From: HGM04593 sp045647745
GTDB taxonomy: Bacteria > Bacteroidota > Bacteroidia > Bacteroidales > Bacteroidaceae
Direction: 5' to 3'
DNA: 35,462 nt
Assembly: GCA_045647745.1 (NCBI GenBank)
Contig: JAZRMQ010000053.1
Location: 1-35,462, forward strand
Of this stretch, positions 1 through 7,972 are shown piece by piece. Position 1 is the stretch's first letter; every line of letters begins with the position of its first letter. A program made the position numbers and the translations under genes. The notes beneath the pieces are model-generated. The model was not told the DNA's origin. It searched no databases and saw only the letters and a program-made list of their open reading frames with translations.

Positions 1-100
1 AGTGAGACTTGGTAGGAACTACGACCTCGCTAACTGTCTCCTGTGCAGTAGAGAACATTGCAAAACTAGCAAGAGCTAGTGAAATCATAAATTTTTTCAT
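1..100 (-). CDS. N-terminus of a secreted protein (partial, runs off the window)
   Basis: An ATG at 98-100 on the minus strand opens a frame that stays open to the window edge (33 codons). The peptide begins MKKFMISLALASFAMFSTAQ, a clear signal peptide: two lysines, a hydrophobic stretch, then a probable cleavage site after STA. The mature part starts QETVSEVVVPTKSH. Bacteroidales outer-membrane proteins of the OmpA type often begin this way, but too little is visible to name a family. A promoter-like TAnnTTTG box lies about 160 bp upstream. The start and signal peptide are convincing; the function is open. Confidence 0.7.
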   Translation of the reverse strand, partial: MKKFMISLALASFAMFSTAQETVSEVVVPTKSH

Positions 101-256
101 ACTTAAAACTAATTAGATTTATATATAAACACTTATTTTCTCGCCTTACAAAAGAGCTGCACATTAATAAACGTACAAACCTTTGTAATGTTTTAAATGA
201 CAATATCTTTACAACGTATAGCAAAGCCACATTAACAGATATTATCTATTTATTTG

Positions 257-289
257 CAAAATTACACAAAATTTACAATAGGGTGCAAT
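257..289 (-). promoter_or_regulatory. Possible Bacteroidota-type promoter for the partial secreted-protein gene
   Basis: The minus strand reads TAATTTTG at 257-264, matching the Bacteroidota -7 consensus TAnnTTTG. A weak TTG-containing -33 candidate lies at 286-289, about 21 bp further upstream. The 101-360 gap otherwise holds only AT-rich sequence. The -33 box is poor, so this is tentative. Confidence 0.35.
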
Positions 290-318
290 TGGAGCGGGTA
301 TTTAGGATTTTATTTAAC

Positions 319-338
319 CTTTTTTAACAATAAAAAAG
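319..338 (-). terminator. Weak AT-rich hairpin after mutL
   Basis: CTTTTTTA (319-326) and TAAAAAAG (331-338) form an 8-bp stem with a 4-nt loop, 22 bp past the mutL stop. It is almost entirely A-T, so it may be a poor terminator or chance. Confidence 0.3.
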
Positions 339-360
339 CTAAAAACAGAAACATTGACCA

Positions 361-2214
361 TTATTTGGAAAAATTACGATCAATTTCGGTGTCGTTCATT
401 ATGTAAACGACCGGCTTTCCATCGGGTGTATGAGTGGGCATATTAGTATTAAAAAGGTCATCAATAAGGGTGCTCATCTCCTCTTGCGAGAGCAACTGCC
501 CGGAAACAATCGCCACCTCTTTTGCCATTGTATTTGCAACCTTATCGCACATCTTTTCCTTTGCATCGCCAGCCTGCTCCATTGCATTATGAATAATATC
601 GGATAGCAATTTTACGGGCTGCAAGCCCTCAATGCCGACAGGAATACCATTCAACACAAAAGTTCCGCCACCGAGCGGTGAGATATCAAAGCCCAGAGAC
701 ATCAACTCTTCGGATATTGAATCAAGCGTCAAGGCCTCATTCATAGACAACTCCAGCCTCTCGGGGAAGAGCAAGCCTTGCGAAGCGCTGTGCCTGTCTT
801 TTATCTGTTGGCGATACTTCTCGAACAGCACTCTTATGTGAGCCCTGCGCTGATGTACCCACATCAGCCCCGACTTTATAGGAACAAGAATATATTGCCC
901 CTTATATTGCGACATTGGAACATACTCGGCCTCTGCCACTTGAATTGTGTTTTGAACCACAGCTGCCGGCTCGTTTGCAAAAACGTCATCAACCTCCTCA
1001 AAAGGCGAAAGGTCAAGAGGTTTAGTGCCATTCTCAACGCCTGCGTACAAAGCCTCCCAATTATCGTTGGAGTCGCGATACTCGGGTTTATATTTGTTAA
1101 ATGGGTTATAACCGGGATTATATGATATTTTTGGAGCAGAAACAGGAGCACCTGCCGATGAAGAAAAATCCATCACAGGAATCTCGGGCATAACATCATC
1201 ATCAAAATCGAGGCTGGGAGCCGCGTTAAAGCGCCCCAAAGACTCTTTTACAGCCGCCGAAATAATCTTCCACAAGTTAGACTCGTCCTCAAACTTAATC
1301 TCTGTCTTCGTCGGGTGTATATTAACATCTATGCGAGAAGGTTCGACCTCGAAACAGAGGAAAAACGGCACCTGCTCACCCTGCGGTATTATCTCGCCAT
1401 AAGCCTCGGCCACAGCCTTTGCAAAATAGGGGTGACGCATATAACGATTGTTCACAAAGAAATATTGCAAAGCTCCTTTTTTGCGAGCACTTTCGGGCGC
1501 ACCGACAAAGCCTTTAATATTGATAAGGCTGCTTTCAACAGCAACATCAATGAGGTGCGCGTTTACCCGTTTGCCAAAAAGATTTACAATCCTTTGACGG
1601 AACGAAGATGGCGGCAAAGAAATCATCTCGTTACCATTGTGTGAAAGAGTAAATTCAACGTCGCAGTTCACAAGAGCTATACGCTCAAACTCTGTCACGA
1701 TATTATTCAACTCTGTCTGCACCGACTTTAAAAATTTGCGACGGGCAGGTATATTATAAAACAGATTTTTTACCTTAAAATTACTGCCGACAGGAGCTGC
1801 CACCGGCTCTTGCGCCTCGAGTTTTGAGCCACCCATAACAATGCGGGTTCCCAACTCATCATCGGCACGACGGGTAATAAGTTCAACCTGAGCAACAGCA
1901 ACAATAGAAGCAAGAGCCTCGCCGCGAAAACCCATTGTAGAGAGTGCGAAAAGGTCGTCGGCAGTTGATATTTTAGAAGTGGCGTGCCTCTCGAAAGCAA
2001 GACGAGCATCAGTCTCGGACATTCCCTTTCCATTATCAATCACCTGAATGAGAGTGCGGCCACCATCAGTAACAACTACCTGAATTTTGGTAGCTCCCGC
2101 ATCAACAGCATTCTCCACAAGCTCTTTTACCACTGATGCCGGACGCTGTACTACCTCGCCCGCTGCAATTTGGTTTGCCACAGAGTCGGGCAACAAATGT
2201 ATCACATCTTTCAT
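361..2214 (-). CDS. mutL: DNA mismatch repair protein MutL
   Basis: 617 residues, the usual MutL length. MutL links mismatch recognition by MutS to strand incision and unwinding. The N-terminal GHKL ATPase half carries family motifs: ELVENAVDAG at 31-40 (catalytic Glu and Mg-binding Asn), DNGKGM at 60-65 and GFRGEAL at 95-101, with a DNA-binding segment around NIHPTKTEIKF near 298-308. A low-complexity linker runs about 335-425, followed by the C-terminal dimerisation domain. The position equivalent to the DQHAxxE endonuclease motif reads HQRRAH (454-459), and the late CPHGRP-like motif reads TPDGKP (596-601), so metal-dependent nicking looks unlikely. The ATG at 2212-2214 is 3 bp after the preceding small gene's stop, so translation is probably coupled. 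Last gene of the recQ-guaB-ostA-mutL run. Confidence 0.97.
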   Translation of the reverse strand: MKDVIHLLPDSVANQIAAGEVVQRPASVVKELVENAVDAGATKIQVVVTDGGRTLIQVIDNGKGMSETDARLAFERHATSKISTADDLFALSTMGFRGEALASIVAVAQVELITRRADDELGTRIVMGGSKLEAQEPVAAPVGSNFKVKNLFYNIPARRKFLKSVQTELNNIVTEFERIALVNCDVEFTLSHNGNEMISLPPSSFRQRIVNLFGKRVNAHLIDVAVESSLINIKGFVGAPESARKKGALQYFFVNNRYMRHPYFAKAVAEAYGEIIPQGEQVPFFLCFEVEPSRIDVNIHPTKTEIKFEDESNLWKIISAAVKESLGRFNAAPSLDFDDDVMPEIPVMDFSSSAGAPVSAPKISYNPGYNPFNKYKPEYRDSNDNWEALYAGVENGTKPLDLSPFEEVDDVFANEPAAVVQNTIQVAEAEYVPMSQYKGQYILVPIKSGLMWVHQRRAHIRVLFEKYRQQIKDRHSASQGLLFPERLELSMNEALTLDSISEELMSLGFDISPLGGGTFVLNGIPVGIEGLQPVKLLSDIIHNAMEQAGDAKEKMCDKVANTMAKEVAIVSGQLLSQEEMSTLIDDLFNTNMPTHTPDGKPVVYIMNDTEIDRNFSK

Positions 2215-2217
2215 ACA

Positions 2218-2517
2218 CTAAATATACCCGTAAATTGTTTTTAATATATAGTACAGCACAAATGCACAGACAAACAGCGCTGCAACAGCAAAGCGCGACG
2301 ACACGCGCGAACTTGCAGTGCGTTTGCGCTCTAAATGTGAATTTTCGCCAACAAAAGCACCCCTTATACGCTCCTCGTACGAAGTTTCTTGCGGTGGGAG
2401 CATACCAAGGTCGCGCTTGGCATTTTCGACAATCTTGTCGAGCTTCTCCTTGCGCTCATCAACGAATATATATTTATGGTTGAACCTTCTTGGTTCACGC
2501 ATCTTAAAACCAGCCAT
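2218..2517 (-). CDS. Small membrane protein of unknown function between ostA and mutL
   Basis: 99 residues, beginning MAGFKMREPRRFNHKYIFVD. The first 70 or so residues are highly charged (many Arg, Lys and Glu) and should be cytoplasmic. A hydrophobic segment near 73-93 (FAVAALFVCAFVLYYIL) gives one C-terminal membrane anchor, so this looks tail-anchored with its N-terminus in the cytoplasm. It starts 9 bp after the ostA stop and ends 3 bp before mutL, so it is surely co-transcribed. I recognise no domain. Its place next to the LPS-transport gene hints at an envelope role, but this is only context. Frame, spacing and composition all support a real gene. Confidence 0.8.
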   Translation of the reverse strand: MAGFKMREPRRFNHKYIFVDERKEKLDKIVENAKRDLGMLPPQETSYEERIRGAFVGENSHLERKRTASSRVSSRFAVAALFVCAFVLYYILKTIYGYI

Positions 2518-2526
2518 AATGCTACT

Positions 2527-4188
2527 CTATTTTTTAAAGCGGTCAAGGGTTGGCAACGGGACTCTATCCTTTCTTATGACCTTGAGCTCTAAGCCTTGTG
2601 CTTTTCTTTTCCAATTAAAAATATCCTCTTTTGAACGCGGACGAACATAATCGAACCACGCAAAATTATCAAGGAAGCGTTTATTCTCGGGGCGCTGGCT
2701 CATTGGATAGAATACGCCTTTTGACTCTTTTGGCACCACAATCTTCTCGACCTTACGATTTTTTACATACGCTATTGTGCGGCCAGCCGTGGTTGTATTC
2801 ATTCCAATATAGGTGCTATCGCTATCCAACGGATAGAAAACCAGCTCAACACTGCCAATCACCTGCATCTCACGAAGCTCACCCTCGGAGAAATAGAATT
2901 TCATCTCTTGTCCCTTTATCTGGTTATAAAAAGAGGAGTCCTGCTTTTCAACATACAATGTCTGATTTATAATATTGACCCAATCAATCGTTGAGTCCTT
3001 CATATAAATCTTAACAATCTCGCCCAGCAGTTGCAGCTCGCCATTCCACAAGATTGGGTCCTTGTACATTGTCATACAAGTATCTCTTGAGTCAAAGACC
3101 AAGGAGTCGCACACAGCCTGAATATTCGGTGCCCAAGCGCGCACTTTGTGGTAGGCTTTTACCAAGCGATAGAGGGAGTCTGTATCAAGATTGTACGAAA
3201 CAGCCCAAATTGTATCGGAGTGCACAAACAGCGAGTCGCGCTGAGAAAAATCCACAGCCACAGCCCTGTCCGTTACATAAGCCGAGTCTTTTATCTCATC
3301 AAGGAAAGCATATTCACCGGTGAGCAAATTTTTGTTTATGGTATCTGTATACACAATATTGCCAAAAACCTCGCTATACCCCAAATTTGTGTCGTAGAAA
3401 ATGGAATCGGCTACAACATTTCTGTTTTCGTTATATAGCACAGGCCTTTCAACCAATGTTGCATATTTTGTTGCAGTGTTATAAGTGCCGTGCTCGGAGT
3501 AGACCTCGGTCTTTCCACTATATATATTGGTGGGGCCAACTATTGTTGCAACATTGTTATTTGTATTATAGTGCAACGTATCGGACAAGAGCAGAAATTG
3601 TGAATTCTCCAGCGTTACATCATCTATAAACACTGCCTTTTTGGTATCAAGATTATAATCGCCGTAATACGATTTTAGCGTACCGGTCCCATCATAAAGC
3701 ACACCATACTCAAAAAAATATCCAAGATTTCTGTTGCGGTCAAAATCGAGGCTATCGGTCTCGAGCACAATATCTTTATCAATGAGCCTTACATTGTTTC
3801 TTACACGGGCAATGTTTGTAACACCGTCAAAATCGAGATAATCACCATAAAGGAACAAAGTATCACCCTGCTCCATTCTCACATTGCCAAAAGCCAAAAA
3901 AGAGTTCTTTTTCTGATAGTAGTGAGCGCTATCGCAAAACATATACATACTATCACGACGAAAATTAACATTACCCACAAGAATCCAAGCCTCGGGGTCT
4001 ATTGCTTCATCGAAACGGGTTATATCAGTATGTAACAAGTGGACATAACTCTTCTTTGCCGGTTGCTGCGGGGCGGTGTCAAGCACCTGCTCTTGCGAGA
4101 ACAGAGGCATAGACACAAAGAAAAGAGATATGAACAAAATCGCGCTCAACATTTGGGAAACGGGTATTACTCTTCGTAAAAATTCCAA
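2527..4188 (-). CDS. OstA/LptA-like LPS-transport protein
   Basis: 553 residues with a signal peptide (ILFISLFFVSMPLFSQ) and repeated beta-rich segments of the OstA_N/LptA type, for example GNVRMEQGDTLFLYGDYLDF and later copies of the same form. LptA-family proteins stack beta-jelly-rolls into a bridge that carries LPS across the periplasm; Bacteroidota have this larger OstA-like version. The frame opens with TTG at 4186-4188, overlapping the upstream PPIase gene by 22 bp. The first ATG is at 4150-4152 and would give 541 residues. I prefer the TTG weakly because it adds the arginine pair (LRRV) expected before a signal-peptide core. Placement beside SurA-like chaperones fits an outer-membrane assembly operon. 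Family call firm, start uncertain. Confidence 0.9.
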   Translation of the reverse strand: MEFLRRVIPVSQMLSAILFISLFFVSMPLFSQEQVLDTAPQQPAKKSYVHLLHTDITRFDEAIDPEAWILVGNVNFRRDSMYMFCDSAHYYQKKNSFLAFGNVRMEQGDTLFLYGDYLDFDGVTNIARVRNNVRLIDKDIVLETDSLDFDRNRNLGYFFEYGVLYDGTGTLKSYYGDYNLDTKKAVFIDDVTLENSQFLLLSDTLHYNTNNNVATIVGPTNIYSGKTEVYSEHGTYNTATKYATLVERPVLYNENRNVVADSIFYDTNLGYSEVFGNIVYTDTINKNLLTGEYAFLDEIKDSAYVTDRAVAVDFSQRDSLFVHSDTIWAVSYNLDTDSLYRLVKAYHKVRAWAPNIQAVCDSLVFDSRDTCMTMYKDPILWNGELQLLGEIVKIYMKDSTIDWVNIINQTLYVEKQDSSFYNQIKGQEMKFYFSEGELREMQVIGSVELVFYPLDSDSTYIGMNTTTAGRTIAYVKNRKVEKIVVPKESKGVFYPMSQRPENKRFLDNFAWFDYVRPRSKEDIFNWKRKAQGLELKVIRKDRVPLPTLDRFKK

Positions 4189-5540
4189 TCAGGATAGATA
4201 AATTCACAGCCGCGGCTCTCTTTGTTTACACGAACATAGGTGTCGCGCTGTTTCTTCTTTATCCACTCCTTTATTCGTTCGTCGCTCAATTTTGCCTGAT
4301 ACATTTGACGCAGAACCTCATAGTCGTCGCTGAATGTAGCTTGATGCGCCTCGGTTCTTGACTTTACCTTTGCTATTGCACAAACAGTCTTGCCATTATC
4401 GAGCAACCAAGCAAAGGGTTGCGAAATCTCATCAACCGCCAATGTCTCAATCACACGGGCAACGTCAACAGGTAGTTCGTCCATTGCAAAATGAGACGAA
4501 GCATTCTGTTTATTATACATTATACCAAAGTTGTTGCGTGTATCCTTATCCTCGGAATAGAGCCCCACTGCATCGTCAAATTTAATCTCACCCTCTTTGA
4601 TGCCGACTGCAAGCGAATCGAGACGCAAAAGAGCTGCTTTAAGATTTTCATTTGAATGTTCGGGTTTTCTCAATATGTGACGCACGTTAACCTTATCGCC
4701 ACGCTTTTCAATCAACTGTATGATGTGAAAGCCATATTCAGTCTCTACAATCTTTGAGACCTTGCCCGGATCGGTCAAATTAAATGCAACCGCCGAGAAT
4801 TCAGGCTGAAATTGTCCGCGGCCGGAAAATCCCAGCTCTCCGCCACGACGAGCCGAGCCCGGGTCCTGCGAATACATCAACGCCATTGTTGAGAAGCTTG
4901 TCTCGCCGTTCATTATTCGCTCGGTATATTCACGCAATTCTGCCTTTACACGCTCAATCTCCTCTTGGTCGATATGTGGGTGCATTGTGATAATCTGCAC
5001 CTCGACCTGCTGTGGAATAAAAGGAACACTATCCTTGGGAAGTGACTCAAAATAGCGCCTTACAAGAACAGGAGAGACCTTTATATCGCCTACAATCTTC
5101 ATTTTCATTCTCTCGGCCATCTCCATATTATGCAACTGCTCGCGATACATCTCGCGAATATCAGCCGAAGTCATATTAAAATACTCCTCCATCTTCTCCT
5201 TTGAGCCAATTTGGCGGATAACGTGCTCCATCTGTGCCTCGACCTGACGAATCACATTGCTTTCATCAACCTCAATACTGTCAATCGCTGCCTGATGCAG
5301 AAATAGTTGCTGCACAGCCAAATCTTCGCCAACAACACAATAGGGGTCACCTTCAAAAGTTCTGCCATTGCTTACCCAATAACGAATAGCCTCTTCAATA
5401 TCAGAGCGCAGTATAAACTTGTCACCAACAACCCACTCAACCCTGTCTATGACATTATCTTGAGCCATCATACTCTGCAACGGAAATACCGCAAGCATAG
5501 CACATAGCAAGCCTTTTATAAAATTCACCTTAATATTCAT
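4167..5540 (-). CDS. SurA-like periplasmic peptidyl-prolyl isomerase/chaperone
   Basis: 457 residues with signal peptide (start MNIKVNFIKGLLCAMLAVFP, cleavage near MMAQ). A SurA N-terminal chaperone domain covers about 30-170 (VIDRVEWVVGDKFILRSDIE). Two parvulin (PpiC) domains follow, around 175-280 and 283-390; the first has the typical GGELGFSGRGQ and EYGFHIIQLIEKR strings. SurA-type proteins hold and isomerise unfolded outer-membrane proteins on the way to the BAM complex. It lies 32 bp after the upstream lipoprotein gene and abuts ostA, in a run of three PPIase-like genes. SurA is the closest model in domain layout, but with several paralogues here I do not assign the symbol. Confidence 0.92.
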   Translation of the reverse strand: MNIKVNFIKGLLCAMLAVFPLQSMMAQDNVIDRVEWVVGDKFILRSDIEEAIRYWVSNGRTFEGDPYCVVGEDLAVQQLFLHQAAIDSIEVDESNVIRQVEAQMEHVIRQIGSKEKMEEYFNMTSADIREMYREQLHNMEMAERMKMKIVGDIKVSPVLVRRYFESLPKDSVPFIPQQVEVQIITMHPHIDQEEIERVKAELREYTERIMNGETSFSTMALMYSQDPGSARRGGELGFSGRGQFQPEFSAVAFNLTDPGKVSKIVETEYGFHIIQLIEKRGDKVNVRHILRKPEHSNENLKAALLRLDSLAVGIKEGEIKFDDAVGLYSEDKDTRNNFGIMYNKQNASSHFAMDELPVDVARVIETLAVDEISQPFAWLLDNGKTVCAIAKVKSRTEAHQATFSDDYEVLRQMYQAKLSDERIKEWIKKKQRDTYVRVNKESRGCEFIYPDWNFYEE

Positions 5541-5572
5541 ATTCTATTTATTTACAACACAATGTGTTTATA

Positions 5573-6430
5573 CTAGTACAAAATAGCCCAGCCACTCTTT
5601 AAAGCATCCTCATACAATGAACGTTTGACCTCTTTTATAAATTTTGCTTTCTTTGAGTTGAGCAACAATTCCCTAATCTCATTAGAGACCATCTCAAGCG
5701 GCTTTGAATCGTTCCTTTTCAATATTGAATCGGCACAAACAAAATAGGTAAACTTTCCCTCATTGAATTCAATTGTATTCTTCTTTAGCAGGCGATCCAT
5801 AAGCTGCTGCTCTGTCAATGGCATCTTATGCGCCAAATCCTCAAAGGGCATCCACTCCTCCATAAAGAATTGGCAAAAATACCCGTTCTCGGAACATATC
5901 TTCTCCAATTTTTCTAAATCCTCTTGCCCTTTACGCAAAAAGCAATTGCGCACCTCGCGCGTTTTTGGAGCTTTGAGCGGCAGCCTAACACAAAAGCCCT
6001 TTATATAAGGCTCGGTCAGCTCAAACAACGCTCGTTCTTTCTCATAAAAAGCCTGCACCTCGGCATCTGAAATTCCGGGCAGCAACTGCTGGGTTATCAA
6101 CCTATCCTGATAGAGATTTTGTATGAGGCTTGTACGATAATTCTCAACCATCTTATCAATCTCGGCGGTTGAAACAACATTCTCCTTTGCCTTCTCATAA
6201 AAAAGAGTCTCTATCACCCAACGCTCCACATAGTTCTGCATAAAAGCAACGCTGTCAGCGCCACGGCCTTGCTGAGCATAAACAATATCCACCTCATCTT
6301 TATAAAGATGCACATCGCCCACGCTGGCAACAACACTCCTCTCTACATAAGACACCTCTTCCCGGCAAGCAAAAAGCAAGGCCGGGAGAGCTAAAAGGCA
6401 TATATATTTACAAAATCTTTTACCGAGCAT
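5573..6430 (-). CDS. SurA/PpiC-related lipoprotein, rotamase core unclear
   Basis: The open frame reaches 6490, but the ATG at 6428-6430 is the better start: it gives MLGKRFCKYICLLALPALLF followed by AC, a lipoprotein signal with lipobox LFAC and acylated Cys22. The protein is then 285 residues. The part after the lipobox resembles SurA/PpiC N-terminal chaperone domains (ASVGDVHLYKDEVDIVYAQ, helical and charged), with a weak or degenerate PpiC-like region after about 150. I do not see the parvulin GGxLGxF-type motif, so it may be a holdase rather than an isomerase. It sits 115 bp downstream of one PPIase and 32 bp upstream of another, so it probably acts with them on outer-membrane protein clients. 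Confidence 0.8.
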   Translation of the reverse strand: MLGKRFCKYICLLALPALLFACREEVSYVERSVVASVGDVHLYKDEVDIVYAQQGRGADSVAFMQNYVERWVIETLFYEKAKENVVSTAEIDKMVENYRTSLIQNLYQDRLITQQLLPGISDAEVQAFYEKERALFELTEPYIKGFCVRLPLKAPKTREVRNCFLRKGQEDLEKLEKICSENGYFCQFFMEEWMPFEDLAHKMPLTEQQLMDRLLKKNTIEFNEGKFTYFVCADSILKRNDSKPLEMVSNEIRELLLNSKKAKFIKEVKRSLYEDALKSGWAILY

Positions 6431-6523
6431 CGGTCTATTTATACGTAAATTCTCATCGGGCACAAAAGCTCCGAAGAAAAACATCAACAAATGAGTGGTT
6501 TACACAAATTTTCACCTGAGGTG

Positions 6524-6539
6524 CAAAAATACAAAAATA
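6524..6539 (-). promoter_or_regulatory. Possible internal promoter boxes before the PPIase lipoprotein gene
   Basis: Two tandem CAAAAATA strings on the plus strand (6524-6531, 6532-6539) read TATTTTTG on the minus strand, matching TAnnTTTG. A short palindrome CACCTGAGGTG lies just downstream at 6513-6523. No -33 box is evident, so this is a weak call in the only sizeable gap (115 bp) of the operon. Confidence 0.3.
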
Positions 6540-6545
6540 TATCGC

Positions 6546-7961
6546 TTAATCGTGATTATTAACGGTTTTTAGCACATCTTTGTCAATCTTGACTTTGTAC
6601 TTCTTGCGTAGAGACTTAACCCATTTCTCCTCGAGATACTTTTGATAATCGGCAGTCACCAACCCCTTGACGTCCTTGTAAGTCTCGGGAGCCTCAATAA
6701 CCTCGCCAACAGTCTCAACAGCAACAAAGCCACGGCGCAACGTGCCACCCTCGCCCTGTCCAAAGACCATTTTGTCGACCCAAGCATTATCGCCAATGGC
6801 AAATATACCAACCTCTACGCGCACCGTGCGAACAGAATCCTTTGGCAGATTAGCCTCAATAACCGATTTATAATTCTCAAACTTTTGGCCATTGAGCATA
6901 GCTTTTACATTCTCAAGATTTTCGGGGCTGTTAGCCTGTATCACAGCACCGCGGAAACGGGGAGTCTCGAATTTATACCTCTTTTTGTTTTTCTTGAAGA
7001 ATTTGGCAAGCCCCTTCTCGTCGTCGGCAACCTTACCCCACACCTCACGAGTTGAAACCTCAAAGAAGAGAAGCCCCTCGTAATATTCGCGCATCAGATT
7101 ACCGAACTCGGGGTATTTACTCTCGAGCAAGCTATCCTCAAGAGCAAGAGCCTCTTGCGGAGTGAGGTTACCGCCGAATTCACGAGCTAAATCACTACCA
7201 CGTTTAAGGCGTGCAGCCTCTCTGATGTTCTGCTGTTCGAGCATCTTTACAATTGCAGATTTATACTGCTCGAAAGAGCCAAAAGGACGCGAAGAGATAC
7301 GCCTTACAATGTGAAAACCGGCCGGAGACTCAAATGGAGCCGAATAACTACCATCGGCAAGCGCATAAGCAGCCTGTTCAAACTCCGGATAGACCTGCCC
7401 GCGGACAATCTCGAACGAGCCGAGGGCTTGGGCCGGGATATTGAAGAAAGCCGCAACATCCTCAAAAGTTTTACCATCATTGAGCATAGCGTATGCCGAG
7501 TCTATCCTTGCCTTCGCAAGTTTTACATCGGCCGTTGCATCCTTTTGCTTGGCAAGAAAGACAATGTGCGCAACCTCAATGAAGCCATCACGACCGATGG
7601 TTGCAGAATCTTTTGCATACACTTTGTACGCTTCTTCATTTATGAAGCAGGTATCCACAAGATAATTCTCGGCCATCAATTTGCGATCGCGACCAAACTC
7701 CTCTTTGAAAGAAGAGAGTGTGTCGAGCTGCAAAGCCTCGGCCTCGGCAACCTTCAACTTAAAGTCAATATACATTGGCAGATATTCATCGACAGTCTGC
7801 CCCTTGTCGGCCAAATTGGAGTTGTTTTTGTTAAAAGCATACTCAAATTCGGAGCGTGTAACCTCCTTGCCATTAACACGCATTAGCACAGGGTCGGTTA
7901 CCTGTGCCAATGCAGTTGTTGATGCCAGCAGAAAAAGTGCTGCAATATTTTTAAAATTCAT
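6546..7961 (-). CDS. Periplasmic peptidyl-prolyl isomerase, PpiC/SurA family
   Basis: 471 residues. Signal peptide MNFKNIAALFLLASTTALAQ, then a SurA-type N-terminal region (PVLMRVNGKEVTRSEFEYAF). A parvulin domain spans about 127-222 (EVAHIVFLAKQ to PAGFHIVRRISSRP). Its strings are diverged (ALGSFEIVRGQ replaces the usual GGxLGxF form), so isomerase activity may be reduced. A second, weaker parvulin-like or helical region fills 310-460. The gene follows guaB by 11 bp. It is the most upstream of three chaperone genes here, which together suggest a dedicated outer-membrane protein folding relay. Family firm; which of the three is the functional SurA cannot be told. Confidence 0.9.
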   Translation of the reverse strand: MNFKNIAALFLLASTTALAQVTDPVLMRVNGKEVTRSEFEYAFNKNNSNLADKGQTVDEYLPMYIDFKLKVAEAEALQLDTLSSFKEEFGRDRKLMAENYLVDTCFINEEAYKVYAKDSATIGRDGFIEVAHIVFLAKQKDATADVKLAKARIDSAYAMLNDGKTFEDVAAFFNIPAQALGSFEIVRGQVYPEFEQAAYALADGSYSAPFESPAGFHIVRRISSRPFGSFEQYKSAIVKMLEQQNIREAARLKRGSDLAREFGGNLTPQEALALEDSLLESKYPEFGNLMREYYEGLLFFEVSTREVWGKVADDEKGLAKFFKKNKKRYKFETPRFRGAVIQANSPENLENVKAMLNGQKFENYKSVIEANLPKDSVRTVRVEVGIFAIGDNAWVDKMVFGQGEGGTLRRGFVAVETVGEVIEAPETYKDVKGLVTADYQKYLEEKWVKSLRKKYKVKIDKDVLKTVNNHD

Positions 7962-7972
7962 TTTGTTTCTTT

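Noticed and set aside
6431..6490. Longer start for the PPIase lipoprotein
   Set aside because: The extra 20 residues precede a complete lipoprotein signal that begins at the ATG at 6430.
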